Of a DNA stretch of 12,770 nucleotides, positions 6,274-12,685 are shown in pieces. The notes under the pieces were generated by a model. It saw only the letters and a list, made by a program, of their open reading frames with translations, made no database searches and was not told the origin of the DNA. A program made the translations under genes and the position numbers. Where the stretch lies: the NCBI GenBank assembly GCA_964429575.1, contig CAYSCX010000055.1, positions 1 to 12,770 of the forward strand. The letters run 5' to 3'. This DNA is from CAYSCX01 sp964429575 (lineage in GTDB: Bacteria > Desulfobacterota > Binatia > Binatales > Binataceae). The number at the start of each line of letters is the position of its first letter. The first letter of the stretch is position 1.

Positions 6274-7665
6274 TTACGGGCAAAGCTCACGGTCGTTTGG
6301 CGGGCCGTGATAGTCGAAGATACCGACCTTGAAGAGCGGTACGGGCTTGTCGCGTTCGAGGAATAGGTAGTAGGGAAGCCGCTCTGCCGAGGGAATGTTG
6401 GTGAAGAAGCGGGTTAGCCCGGTGCGGCCGGGCGGCGCATGGCTCTGATCGTTGTAGCCGCGGTAGGTCGCGCAGAACTGCTCGGGGGTGGTCGCGTCAC
6501 GGAGCTGGGTGTACATCGTGGCGAGACCGTTTGCGGCGTGTCCGCCGATGACGTCGATGTAGACGGCTTGGGCCAGCAGGAGTGCGCAGAGCGTGGCGCG
6601 GACGGCCGCGGCTGCGGTCTGTGAGCGCTGCGCGGGCAACACAGCGCGGAGCCAGCAGAGCGCGATCCAGAGAGCAGGGTAGAAAAAGCGCTCGCCGGGC
6701 GAAATGAAGTCGGCGACCGCGAAACCGCCTGCGACGGTCGTGGCAAGGCAGACGAGCGCGGCGGCGAGCACCGAGGAGTAATCGCGACGGCCGCGCCACC
6801 AGAGGGCCACGCACAGGAGCCAGATCGCGCCGATCGCGACGCATGAGAGCAGGTTCACAATCGCGGCCCAGGACATGTACGGAAGGTCGGCGGAGATCCA
6901 CGGGCGAAACTCGGGGAATGGCGCGAAGGCGGCGACAAAACGCCCGGCGTAGGGATTGAAGGTCCAGAACTGCCACGGAGCGATGATTTGACCGGAGGCA
7001 AGCCGCGCGAGGAGGTACCACGCGGCGAGCAGGAACCCGGGCGCGGCGGCGAGTGCGAAGCGCGGCAGCAGGGTCAGGCGGCGCTCGATGACGATTAGGA
7101 CGCCGGTCACGAGCAGCGCGACTCCCCAGACGAATCCGTGGGTGAAGTAGAGCAGAATGAGGAAAAGAGCGACGGTAGTGAGGCGGAGTTGCGGGAGAGT
7201 CGCGAGGTTTCGCAACAGGCGGCCGCAATACAAGAAGAGCAGGACGAGCCCCAGAACGTAGGAGAGCTCGCCCCAAAGGAAGTAGCAGTTGAGGACGAAT
7301 ACGAGGGGAACGAAGAGAAGCGGGTCGTCCTCGCGCGGGTTGAGCGACTTGAGGAGGTAGGTGGAGGCGAGCGGGAAGGCGATCACGAGGGCGCTCAGGA
7401 GAATCTTGCCGGCAACTTCGGGCGGAAAGGCGAGCGCGAGCGTGCCGAGCGTCGCGGTGACGAGCGCGTAGGGAACCGGATAGGGTTTGAGGAAGTAGTC
7501 GGCGGGAAGTGTTCCGAGCATCCACTTTTGAAACAACACGCCCTGGTATAGGTGGTCGGGATAGTCGGTCATCGGAAGGAAGCGGTGCGACCAGATGAAG
7601 TACAAGCCGTTGGCGATGACGGCGGCAGCGGCGATCCAAAAGAGGCTTGGTTTGAGCAGTCTCAT
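6274..7665 (-). CDS. GT-C-like multi-pass membrane protein, putative glycosyltransferase
   Basis: The 463-residue protein has an N-terminal membrane helix (about 8-26) followed by a soluble loop containing PMTDYPDHLYQ (31-41). An acidic pair next to Pro and His after the first helix (D34, D37, H38) is the usual catalytic-loop arrangement of GT-C-fold glycosyltransferases that use lipid-phosphate sugars. About nine further hydrophobic segments follow to residue about 375, then a soluble tail of about 85 residues with two cysteines. Start ATG at 7665 is followed by RLLK and a helix, which looks natural. It lies upstream of the polymerase gene on the same strand with a 260-base gap, and divergent from the methyltransferase. 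The likely job is adding a sugar to a surface glycan or lipid at the inner membrane. The exact donor and acceptor cannot be told, and a non-enzymatic relative is possible. Confidence 0.6.
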   Translation of the reverse strand: MRLLKPSLFWIAAAAVIANGLYFIWSHRFLPMTDYPDHLYQGVLFQKWMLGTLPADYFLKPYPVPYALVTATLGTLALAFPPEVAGKILLSALVIAFPLASTYLLKSLNPREDDPLLFVPLVFVLNCYFLWGELSYVLGLVLLFLYCGRLLRNLATLPQLRLTTVALFLILLYFTHGFVWGVALLVTGVLIVIERRLTLLPRFALAAAPGFLLAAWYLLARLASGQIIAPWQFWTFNPYAGRFVAAFAPFPEFRPWISADLPYMSWAAIVNLLSCVAIGAIWLLCVALWWRGRRDYSSVLAAALVCLATTVAGGFAVADFISPGERFFYPALWIALCWLRAVLPAQRSQTAAAAVRATLCALLLAQAVYIDVIGGHAANGLATMYTQLRDATTPEQFCATYRGYNDQSHAPPGRTGLTRFFTNIPSAERLPYYLFLERDKPVPLFKVGIFDYHGPPNDRELCP

Positions 7666-7911
7666 ATAACTTCACTGCAGAACTGGCGGCGCGCCCGCCA
7701 ACGGCGACCGGCTTGATGGTAGCGCGCAGCGAGACGCGGATCATGGGGAGGGTGCCTGCGTCGAAGCAGATGCTGGAGCGCTTCGTGAGGACGCCCGGGG
7801 GCGGCGGCCGATCCGGACTGGGGCGGCGCGACGTGTCGGGCAGTGTTGGAGGAATTCTGAGACGATCAATTCGTTGTCGCGGGGGTTGCGTCGGTGCTAG
7901 TCGTCATGTGA
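7666..7911. promoter_or_regulatory. Divergent intergenic region
   Basis: These 246 bases lie between the divergent starts at 7665 (-) and 7912 (+), so promoters for both should be here. No consensus -35/-10 pair could be picked with confidence, and no dispersed repeat of the families described elsewhere is present. Open frames crossing it are Arg/Gly-rich and look like chance frames. Confidence 0.4.
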
Positions 7912-8613
7912 GTGACGGCCGAGAGAAGCGCGCCGGGGCCACAGCGTTCCGATGAGGTGTGTCATCACGTCTATGTCTGGCCCGCGGTCAGCTCGCTGTT
8001 GCCAGCGGGAAAACTTTCGATCCTAGATGCGGGATGTGGGCGCGGGCGTCTGACGCGGCTGCTGGCAGGCCTTGGCCACGATGTGATTGGCGTCGACGTG
8101 TCAGGGGATGAGGTGGCGTTCGCACGCGAACTGAACCCCGGCGTGCGTTTTGAGGCGCTATCGATCTGCGATGATTTGATCCCGGTGCGCCCGCCCGGCG
8201 GCTTCGATGTAGTAATTGCGGCCGAGGTGATCGAGCATCTCTACTCGCCGACCGAGTTTCTCGAGAACATGGCGAAGACTCTGAAGCCTGGAGGCGCCAT
8301 CATCCTGAGCACTCCCTATCACGGCTACCTCAAAAACCTCCTGATAGCGTTTACAAACAAGTGGGATGCTCATTTCTCGGTTGCCTGGGAGGGCGGTCAC
8401 ATCAAGTTCTTTTCGAAGCGATCGCTGTCGGCAATGCTGGAGAAGGCGGGATTCGTGCGCCCGGTCTTTCGCAACGTGGGGCGTCTGCCGTTCGTGTGGA
8501 AGTCAATCGTGTGCAGAACAACGCTTGGGCCCCCTTCCCTAAAGGGAAGGGGAACCAGAGAACATGGGAAGGGGGCGCGGGTGTACTTGAGCGATAGTGA
8601 GCGGATTCGATAG
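7912..8613 (+). CDS. Class I SAM-dependent methyltransferase, surface-glycan type
   Basis: The 233-residue protein has the SAM-binding motif ILDAGCGRG (37-45), the acidic end of strand 2 in VIGVDVS (D62), FDVVIAAEVIEHL (98-110) and LKPGGAIILSTPYHGYLKN (124-142). The stretch KWDAHF, GGHIKFFS and GRLPFVWKS (150-198) marks a subfamily often found in polysaccharide and O-antigen clusters. The reaction would be methyl transfer from SAM to a cytoplasmic acceptor, perhaps a glycan precursor. The start is GTG at 7912 with no clear ribosome site; GTG at 7957 is an alternative that keeps the fold. The natural end of the family is near residue 200; residues from about 206 on are encoded by a dispersed palindrome and the sequence after it, so the C-terminal 28 residues look acquired. 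It diverges from the GT-C-like gene. The fold is certain, the substrate unknown. Confidence 0.88.
   Translation: MTAERSAPGPQRSDEVCHHVYVWPAVSSLLPAGKLSILDAGCGRGRLTRLLAGLGHDVIGVDVSGDEVAFARELNPGVRFEALSICDDLIPVRPPGGFDVVIAAEVIEHLYSPTEFLENMAKTLKPGGAIILSTPYHGYLKNLLIAFTNKWDAHFSVAWEGGHIKFFSKRSLSAMLEKAGFVRPVFRNVGRLPFVWKSIVCRTTLGPPSLKGRGTREHGKGARVYLSDSERIR
8531..8552. repeat. 22-bp palindrome inside the methyltransferase 3' end
   Basis: Arms CCCCTTCCCT and AGGGAAGGGG with two central A bases. The identical 22 bases occur at 11171-11192. After both copies comes a similar tract ending ATGGGAAGGGGG. Here it lies in frame within the methyltransferase gene, 61 bases before the stop. Confidence 0.9.
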
Positions 8614-8671
8614 GGGATGTGCGCCTCGCAGCGCACCGAGCCAGTTATGCAAAGGTCTCCCCTCGGAGAGG

Positions 8672-8740
8672 GGCGCGAGCCGCGACTCCCAATGGCATGA
8701 AGTGGAATGAGCGCTGACAGATCGTTCCCGTTGGTCGGGG
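8672..8740 (+). repeat. About 67-bp dispersed repeat, copy 2
   Basis: Begins GGCGCGAGCCGCGACTCCC, then AATGGCATGA, and ends GTTCCCGTTGGTCGGGG. The middle differs from the other copies (GTGGAATGAGCGCTGACAG in place of the AGGCATCGGGGAGG part). The short linker GGCCGTTGAGGAGAA leads into the hairpin repeat, as in the copy at 11041-11124. Confidence 0.8.
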
Positions 8741-8753
8741 CCGTTGAGGAGAA

Positions 8754-8804
8754 GGGCGCACAGCCCCATTCGACTACGCTCAGGGCAGGCGTGCGTCCCT
8801 ACGA
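8754..8804 (+). repeat. 26-bp hairpin repeat, copy C, interrupted in its loop
   Basis: The left half GGGCGCACAGCC (8754-8765) and the right half GTGCGTCCCTACG (8791-8803) are separated by 25 bases (8766-8790) that contain TTCGACTACGCTCAGGGCA, a relative of the repeat at 591-610. This looks like a nested insertion exactly between the loop and the right arm. Confidence 0.8.
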
Positions 8805-8965
8805 GAAGGGGAGAGGGGACGAGCAGACGGACGGATCGGGCGGGCGGCGGCGAGTAATGGCATAATGGCGCGGGCGTTTTTCGGGCAGAGTGGCGCGCGC
8901 TGAAAGGCACGCAGGGTCGCGGCGATGAATCGCTCGGAGTCCGGCACGCCGCAGCGCAAGAGCGC

Positions 8966-9970
8966 GTGATGCTGAGCAACCCGGGTCGAAAGTTTGCCGC
9001 CGCCATCGCGGGGCTCCTGATTCTCACCGCAGCGGGCTCGGCCGGCTACATGCTGATCGAGGACTACCGGCTCACCGATGCGGTTTACATGACCGTCATC
9101 ACGCTCTCCACGGTGGGTTTTTCGGAGGTGCGTCCGCTCAGCGAGGCGGGGCGCATGTTCACGGTGGGATTGATCGTGACGGGGGTCGGTAGTGCGCTCT
9201 ACCTGTTCGCGTTAATGGGCCAGATGGTGTTCGAGGGAACGCTTCGGGACGCCCTGGGAGCAACCGCAATGCAACGCAAGATCCACAATCTAAGCGCGCA
9301 TGTGATCGTGTGCGGGTTCGGACGATTCGGGCGAGTGGTGGTCGAGGAGCTGCTGCGGCATTCGGTGCCGTGCGTGGTGATCGATCCGGATACGTCGAAG
9401 GGCGCGGAGCTGGATCGGATGGGAGTGCCGCACCTGGTCGGGTCCGCGCTCGAAGATGAAGTGCTGGAGGAGGCGGGAGTGCAGACGGCGCGCGCGATAG
9501 TCGCGGCGACCGGGTCGGATGCGGACAACGTGTACATCACGCTGAGCGCGCGCGAGAAGAGTCAGAAGGTCGGGATTCACGCGCGCGCGGAGTCGGATGG
9601 CGGTATGAGGCGGCTGAGGCTGGCGGGGGCGAACCAGGTGGTGTCCGCGTACCAGCGCGGAGGACATCGGATCGCGGAGACGATTCTGAGGCCGTCGGTG
9701 GTGGACTTCCTGGAGTTGGCGATGCCGGGGCGCGGCGACGAAGTGGATTTGGAAGAGATCAGAGTCGGCGCGGACAGTCCGCTGGTCGGGCGGGGAATTG
9801 AGGCAATCGAACGGGATACGCCGCGGCTGCGGATAGTGGCGCTGAAGAGGGGGGACGATCCGATCGCGCTGATACCGGATCCGAAGAGCGAGGTGCGCGC
9901 GGGGGATCACTTGGTTGCGATCGGGGATCGGGCGAGTTTGCGGAGGTTTGCGGAGATTGTGAAGACGTAG
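8966..9970 (+). CDS. MthK-type potassium channel with RCK regulatory domain
   Basis: The 334-residue protein has a two-helix channel: TM1 about 10-30, pore helix and selectivity filter TLSTVGF (46-52), TM2 about 64-88. A cytoplasmic RCK/TrkA-N Rossmann domain follows with VIVCGFGRFGR (113-123) and the acidic end of strand 2 at D140, which binds nucleotide or ligand in relatives. The RCK-C part is about 258-334 (VGADSPLVGR, AGDHLVAIGD). Length is about that of MthK. It should sit in the inner membrane and gate K+ flow in response to a ligand bound to the RCK ring. Filter ends in Phe rather than Tyr, a common variant. The start is GTG at 8966; ATG at 8969 is one codon later and equally good. 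MQRK at 102-105 could be an internal start for free RCK domain, as known for MthK. It is monocistronic by spacing. Confidence 0.92.
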   Translation: MMLSNPGRKFAAAIAGLLILTAAGSAGYMLIEDYRLTDAVYMTVITLSTVGFSEVRPLSEAGRMFTVGLIVTGVGSALYLFALMGQMVFEGTLRDALGATAMQRKIHNLSAHVIVCGFGRFGRVVVEELLRHSVPCVVIDPDTSKGAELDRMGVPHLVGSALEDEVLEEAGVQTARAIVAATGSDADNVYITLSAREKSQKVGIHARAESDGGMRRLRLAGANQVVSAYQRGGHRIAETILRPSVVDFLELAMPGRGDEVDLEEIRVGADSPLVGRGIEAIERDTPRLRIVALKRGDDPIALIPDPKSEVRAGDHLVAIGDRASLRRFAEIVKT

Positions 9971-10000
9971 GAGGGGAGCGGTGAACGAGGGAAGGCGGGG

Positions 10001-10070
10001 ACAGCAGAGATCAGACAGCAGAAATCAGGCAGCAGAAATCAGGCAGGAGAAATCAGGCAGCAGAATCGAC
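10001..10070 (+). repeat. Five copies of a 14-bp tandem repeat
   Basis: Units at 10001, 10015, 10029, 10043 and 10057, consensus GCAGCAGAAATCAG. Unit 1 reads ACAGCAGAGATCAG, unit 2 ACAGCAGAAATCAG, unit 4 has one change (GCAGGAG), and the last half of unit 5 has diverged. It starts 30 bases after the channel stop. Confidence 0.9.
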
Positions 10071-10081
10071 CCTCACCCACA

Positions 10082-10109
10082 CCCTCTCCCAATGAACACA
10101 GGGAGAGGG
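10082..10109. terminator. 9-bp hairpin CCCTCTCCC/GGGAGAGGG
   Basis: Perfect arms at 10082-10090 and 10101-10109 with a ten-base loop, preceded by CCCTCACCC. It lies between convergent genes and could end transcription from the channel gene, but no T-run follows. The form CCCTCACCC...CCCTCTCCC is a widely dispersed palindrome in bacteria, so repeat origin is likely. Confidence 0.5.
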
Positions 10110-10135
10110 GTAAGAGTGGCGAGTAGAAAATCGTC

Positions 10136-10171
10136 GGGATTCTTCGCTACGCGGACTTCGCTCTGAATGAC
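10136..10171. repeat. Dispersed GGATTCTTCGCT...GAATGAC repeat
   Basis: The segment starts GGGATTCTTCGCTACGC and ends TTCGCTCTGAATGAC, an imperfect palindrome (ATTC/GAAT ends, repeated TTCGCT). It resembles a short element scattered through many bacterial genomes. Only one copy is in the window. Confidence 0.5.
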
Positions 10172-10188
10172 AGCGGCAGAGCGAAGAA

Positions 10189-10214
10189 GGGCGCATCGCA
10201 ATGCGCCCCTACGG
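10189..10214 (+). repeat. 26-bp hairpin repeat, copy D with changed stem and loop
   Basis: Arms GGGCGCAT and ATGCGCCC around CGCA, then CTACGG. Against copy A the last base pair of the stem changed from C-G to T-A with both sides altered together, so pairing is kept. Confidence 0.85.
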
Positions 10215-10294
10215 TAAGAGGGAGACGTGAGGAGGGCGCAGGACACGAATCGGGATTCGTCGCGACGCTCGGAGTGGCAGCGCGGAACGGAGAA

Positions 10295-10918
10295 TCAGGA
10301 AGGGGTAACGGAGAACGAAGAAAGTTGGCGGTCGTGGAGGCGTGAGAAGATCAGCAGCGACGCGATCGAACCGATGAAGCACATGAACAGGTCGCTTTGC
10401 GTGTCCCACGGATCGCCCTGAGTGCCGAGGAAGGCGCTGGATGATTCGCCGAGCGCCAGCGCCGACCACCATTCAAGAAATTCCCAGAACGCACTAGCCG
10501 CCAGACCCACCGACACGACCAGCACGAAGAGCCACCCTGCGCGGCGCAGCGGAGTCTGGCGCAGCAGGATTTCGCGGACGACGATGGCGGGGATGAATCC
10601 TTGCGCGAAATGGCCGATGCGGTCGTAGTCGTTGCGCGCGAAACCGAACAGATCCTGCATCCAGGCGCCCATCGGCACGCGTGCGTAGGTGTAGTGCCCG
10701 CCGATCATCAGAATGAGTGCATGGATGAAGATGAGGCGATAGACGAGCGGCGTGAAGCGGAAGCGCGAGTATGTCGCGATGAGAATTGGGGCGGCGATGA
10801 AGATGGGGAGGACCTCGAGGAACCAGGTGAACGAGTCGTAGGCGCCGATGCGCGAAATGATCAGCGCGACGAGGCCGGCGGCGAGGAGGCAGGCGGGTTC
10901 GCGCGTGCTCGGGGTCAT
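10295..10918 (-). CDS. yjdF: YjdF-family (DUF2238) inner-membrane protein
   Basis: The 207-residue protein matches the DUF2238/YjdF family in length and motifs: HYTYARVPMGAW (about 75-86), RNDYDRIGHFAQGF (about 94-107), REILLRQ, SAFWEFLEWWSA (about 142-153) and GTQGDPWDTQSD (about 165-176). It has about six membrane segments, the first near residues 10-25. The function of the family is not established; the conserved polar motifs between helices suggest a shared binding site. The frame is open upstream to 11131, but that extension lies in repeat DNA; ATG at 10918 (MTPSTREPA) is directly followed by the family's first helix and is preferred. It runs toward the channel gene and away from murF, with repeats between. 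Confidence 0.88.
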   Translation of the reverse strand: MTPSTREPACLLAAGLVALIISRIGAYDSFTWFLEVLPIFIAAPILIATYSRFRFTPLVYRLIFIHALILMIGGHYTYARVPMGAWMQDLFGFARNDYDRIGHFAQGFIPAIVVREILLRQTPLRRAGWLFVLVVSVGLAASAFWEFLEWWSALALGESSSAFLGTQGDPWDTQSDLFMCFIGSIASLLIFSRLHDRQLSSFSVTPS

Positions 10919-10967
10919 GGGCGGAAGTTGTAGCGGCGTGCGGCGGTGGCGTCCATCGGGGGGGCGG

Positions 10968-11035
10968 GTCGCGAGCCGCGAGTCCCGATAACATGAGGAG
11001 AGGCATCGGCGAGGAACCGCTCCCGTTGATCGGGG
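10968..11035 (+). repeat. About 67-bp dispersed repeat, copy 3
   Basis: Begins GTCGCGAGCCGCGAGTCCC, then GATAACATGAGGAG, AGGCATCGGCGAGGAACCGC and ends TCCCGTTGATCGGGG. It is closest to copy 1 in the middle part, and is followed after five bases by copy 4. Confidence 0.85.
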
Positions 11036-11040
11036 TGGTG

Positions 11041-11107
11041 GTCGCGAGCCGCGACTCCCGATAACGGGGAGTCGAAGGTTGGCTGAATGGCCGCTCCCGT
11101 TGGTCGA
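11041..11107 (+). repeat. About 67-bp dispersed repeat, copy 4
   Basis: Begins GTCGCGAGCCGCGACTCCC, then GATAACGGGGAGTCGAAGG, and ends CCGCTCCCGTTGGTCGA. It is followed by GGGTCGTTGAGAAGAA and the hairpin repeat, the same order as at 8672-8804, so the two modules form one composite element. Confidence 0.85.
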
Positions 11108-11123
11108 GGGTCGTTGAGAAGAA

Positions 11124-11149
11124 GGGCGCACAGCCGTGCGCCCCTACGG
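11124..11149 (+). repeat. 26-bp hairpin repeat, copy E
   Basis: Identical to copy A at 450-475 over all 26 bases, and both are followed by AAGAGG. Confidence 0.9.
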
Positions 11150-11170
11150 AAGAGGGAACCTAACCCCTGA

Positions 11171-11192
11171 CCCCTTCCCTAAAGGGAAGGGG
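11171..11192. repeat. 22-bp palindrome downstream of murF
   Basis: Identical to 8531-8552. It begins 33 bases after the murF stop on the minus strand, where a stem could protect or end the transcript; no T-run follows on that strand. Confidence 0.85.
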
Positions 11193-11224
11193 GACAGTGG
11201 GAAGCGGAAATATGGGAAGGGGGA

Positions 11225-12685
11225 CTATGGGAAGGAAGTGCGGAGGGCGGCGATGATGCGCTCCATGCGCAGGCCGCGCGAGCCTTTGACCAGTAGCACG
11301 TCGCCGGGGCGGACGAGGTCGCGGACGAGGCGCGCGGCGGCATCGGAGTCGGCGGCGGAGAGCGGCCGCGGCATCAGCAAAGAGTCGAGCGAGCGGACCG
11401 CCTCGAGAAATTCGGGGCCGACTGCGACGAACGCAGCGGGGCGCGTCGCGAAGACGTCGCGCAGGGCGTCGAGGTGCGCGGACTTCGCAAGCGGCCCGAG
11501 TTCCAGCATGTCGCCGAGCGCAACCACGAGGCGCGCGCAGATTGAGTCGGCGAGTTCGCGCGCGGCGGCGAGCGAGGAGCGGACCGAGCGGGGGTTTGCG
11601 TTGTAACTGTCATCGATGACGGTGAGGCCGGCGAGTTTGAAAGTCGCGAGGCGGCCCTCGACGGGCTCGACCTTAGAGAGGGCCGCGCCAATTGAATCGA
11701 GTTCGGTGCGAGTGAGCGGCGCGGAGCGCATCGCGGCGACGCCTGCGACGGCGGCGGCGCAATTGATGGCGGTAGCGGCGCCGGGAATGGCGACGTCGAA
11801 TTCGAGCGTCGCAGAGGTGGTGGCCGCCACCAGCGTTCGCGCGAGTTCGAGCGTCACACGGGAGCGCGTCGCGTCGATCACGCGGCGCTTGACTACACGC
11901 ACGCCGGCGCGGTCCGACGCGCCGAACGTGACCAGTTGAAGATTCCCGGGGACGCGCGCGAGCACCAGCGGCTCGTCGGCGCAGGCGGCCACGGCGCGCC
12001 GCGCGGTCGAAAACAGCGCGCACTCCTCATCGGCGATCTGGTCGAGGCTGCCGAGGCCCTCGCTGTGTTCCACATCGACGTTGAGCACCATCGCGACGTC
12101 GGGCTCCACGATTTTCGCGAGCGCGGGAATCTCGCCGCGCAAGTTGGTGCCGCATTCGATGACCGCGGCGCGGTGATCATCGGCGAGCGAGAGCAGAGTC
12201 ATCGGGACGCCGATGCGATTGTTGAGGTTGCCGGGGGTTGCGAGCACGGAGCCGAACAGCGCGCGCGCGGCGGCGGCGGCAAATTCCTTGGTGGTGGTTT
12301 TTCCGGCGGCGCCGCCGATCGCGAGCAGCGGAAGCGCGCGAATGCTGCGCGTGCGGCGGCTGTGGAACCGGGCGAGCGCACCGAGCGCGACGAGTGTGTC
12401 ATCGACCTCGATGCACGAGAGCATCGCGTAATGACGTCCGCGCTCGACGACGGCGCCTGCTGCGCCGCGCGTGGACGCATCGCGGAGGTAGTCGTGACCA
12501 TCGCTCGCCGCGCCCTTGAGCGCGACGAACAGCGCGCCGGGCGCAAGCAGGCGAGTATCGATCGAGATGCCGCGCACCCGGGTCGCGCGGGTACCGAGAA
12601 GGTGGCCGCCGACCGCGCCGGCAGCATCGCCGAGCGAAAGCTCGCACAGGTTCTGCGGAATCGGGGTCGTCACGCGCAAGATCAT
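11225..12685 (-). CDS. murF: MurF, UDP-MurNAc-tripeptide--D-Ala-D-Ala ligase
   Basis: The enzyme adds D-Ala-D-Ala to the UDP-MurNAc-tripeptide in the cytoplasm, the last soluble step of the peptidoglycan precursor, using ATP. Motifs in order: GISIDTRLLAPGALFVALKG (39-58, substrate domain), P-loop IGGAAGKTTTKEF (123-135), NLNNRIGVP (153-161), ECGTNLRGEI (177-186), NVDVEHSEGLGS (202-213), DDSYNANPRSV (358-368), ALGDMLELG (389-397) and GDVLLVKGSRGLRMERII (461-478). At 486 residues it is slightly longer than E. coli MurF (about 450). Three sites are unusual: the P-loop lacks the usual T-G-S, the NNEIG glutamate is Arg157, and the lysine normally found after GSLxxIA is Glu221. Start ATG at 12685; an in-frame TAG lies about 30 bases upstream, so no longer start exists. 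Usual neighbours murE and mraY are not visible on the downstream side. Confidence 0.95.
   Translation of the reverse strand: MILRVTTPIPQNLCELSLGDAAGAVGGHLLGTRATRVRGISIDTRLLAPGALFVALKGAASDGHDYLRDASTRGAAGAVVERGRHYAMLSCIEVDDTLVALGALARFHSRRTRSIRALPLLAIGGAAGKTTTKEFAAAAARALFGSVLATPGNLNNRIGVPMTLLSLADDHRAAVIECGTNLRGEIPALAKIVEPDVAMVLNVDVEHSEGLGSLDQIADEECALFSTARRAVAACADEPLVLARVPGNLQLVTFGASDRAGVRVVKRRVIDATRSRVTLELARTLVAATTSATLEFDVAIPGAATAINCAAAVAGVAAMRSAPLTRTELDSIGAALSKVEPVEGRLATFKLAGLTVIDDSYNANPRSVRSSLAAARELADSICARLVVALGDMLELGPLAKSAHLDALRDVFATRPAAFVAVGPEFLEAVRSLDSLLMPRPLSAADSDAAARLVRDLVRPGDVLLVKGSRGLRMERIIAALRTSFP

Larger units (their letters stand above)
8614..8965. other. Repeat-filled gap before the potassium channel
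   Basis: These 352 bases hold no gene. From left to right they contain a small hairpin (CCCCT/AGGGG, 8659-8673), a copy of the 67-bp repeat (8672-8740), an interrupted hairpin repeat (8754-8804), and about 160 bases of GC-rich sequence. CATAAT at 8861-8866 resembles a -10 box for the channel gene but lacks a good -35 partner. Confidence 0.7.
9971..10294. other. Repeat-filled gap between channel and YjdF-like genes
   Basis: These 324 bases lie between two convergent genes and hold no gene. They contain a 14-bp tandem repeat, a 9-bp hairpin, a short dispersed repeat and a hairpin-repeat copy, listed separately. Bases 10215-10294 show nothing recognisable. Confidence 0.7.
10919..11224. other. 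Repeat cluster between murF and the YjdF-like gene
   Basis: These 306 bases hold no gene. They contain two adjacent copies of the 67-bp repeat, an intact hairpin repeat and the 22-bp palindrome, followed by a G-rich tract (ATGGGAAGGGGG and relatives). Bases 10919-10967 would carry the start signals of the minus-strand YjdF-like gene, but no clear promoter was seen. Confidence 0.75.

Noticed and set aside
6497..7744. 415-codon minus-strand open frame
   Set aside because: It is the shifted shadow of the GT-C-like gene: Arg/Pro-rich, no fold or motif, and the other frame has clear membrane helices.
8861..8866. CATAAT as a -10 box for the channel gene
   Set aside because: No matching -35 sequence at the right distance, and one hexamer is not enough in this DNA.
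10001..10070. CRISPR array
   Set aside because: Repeat units are 14 bp with no spacers and no cas genes; it is a simple tandem repeat.
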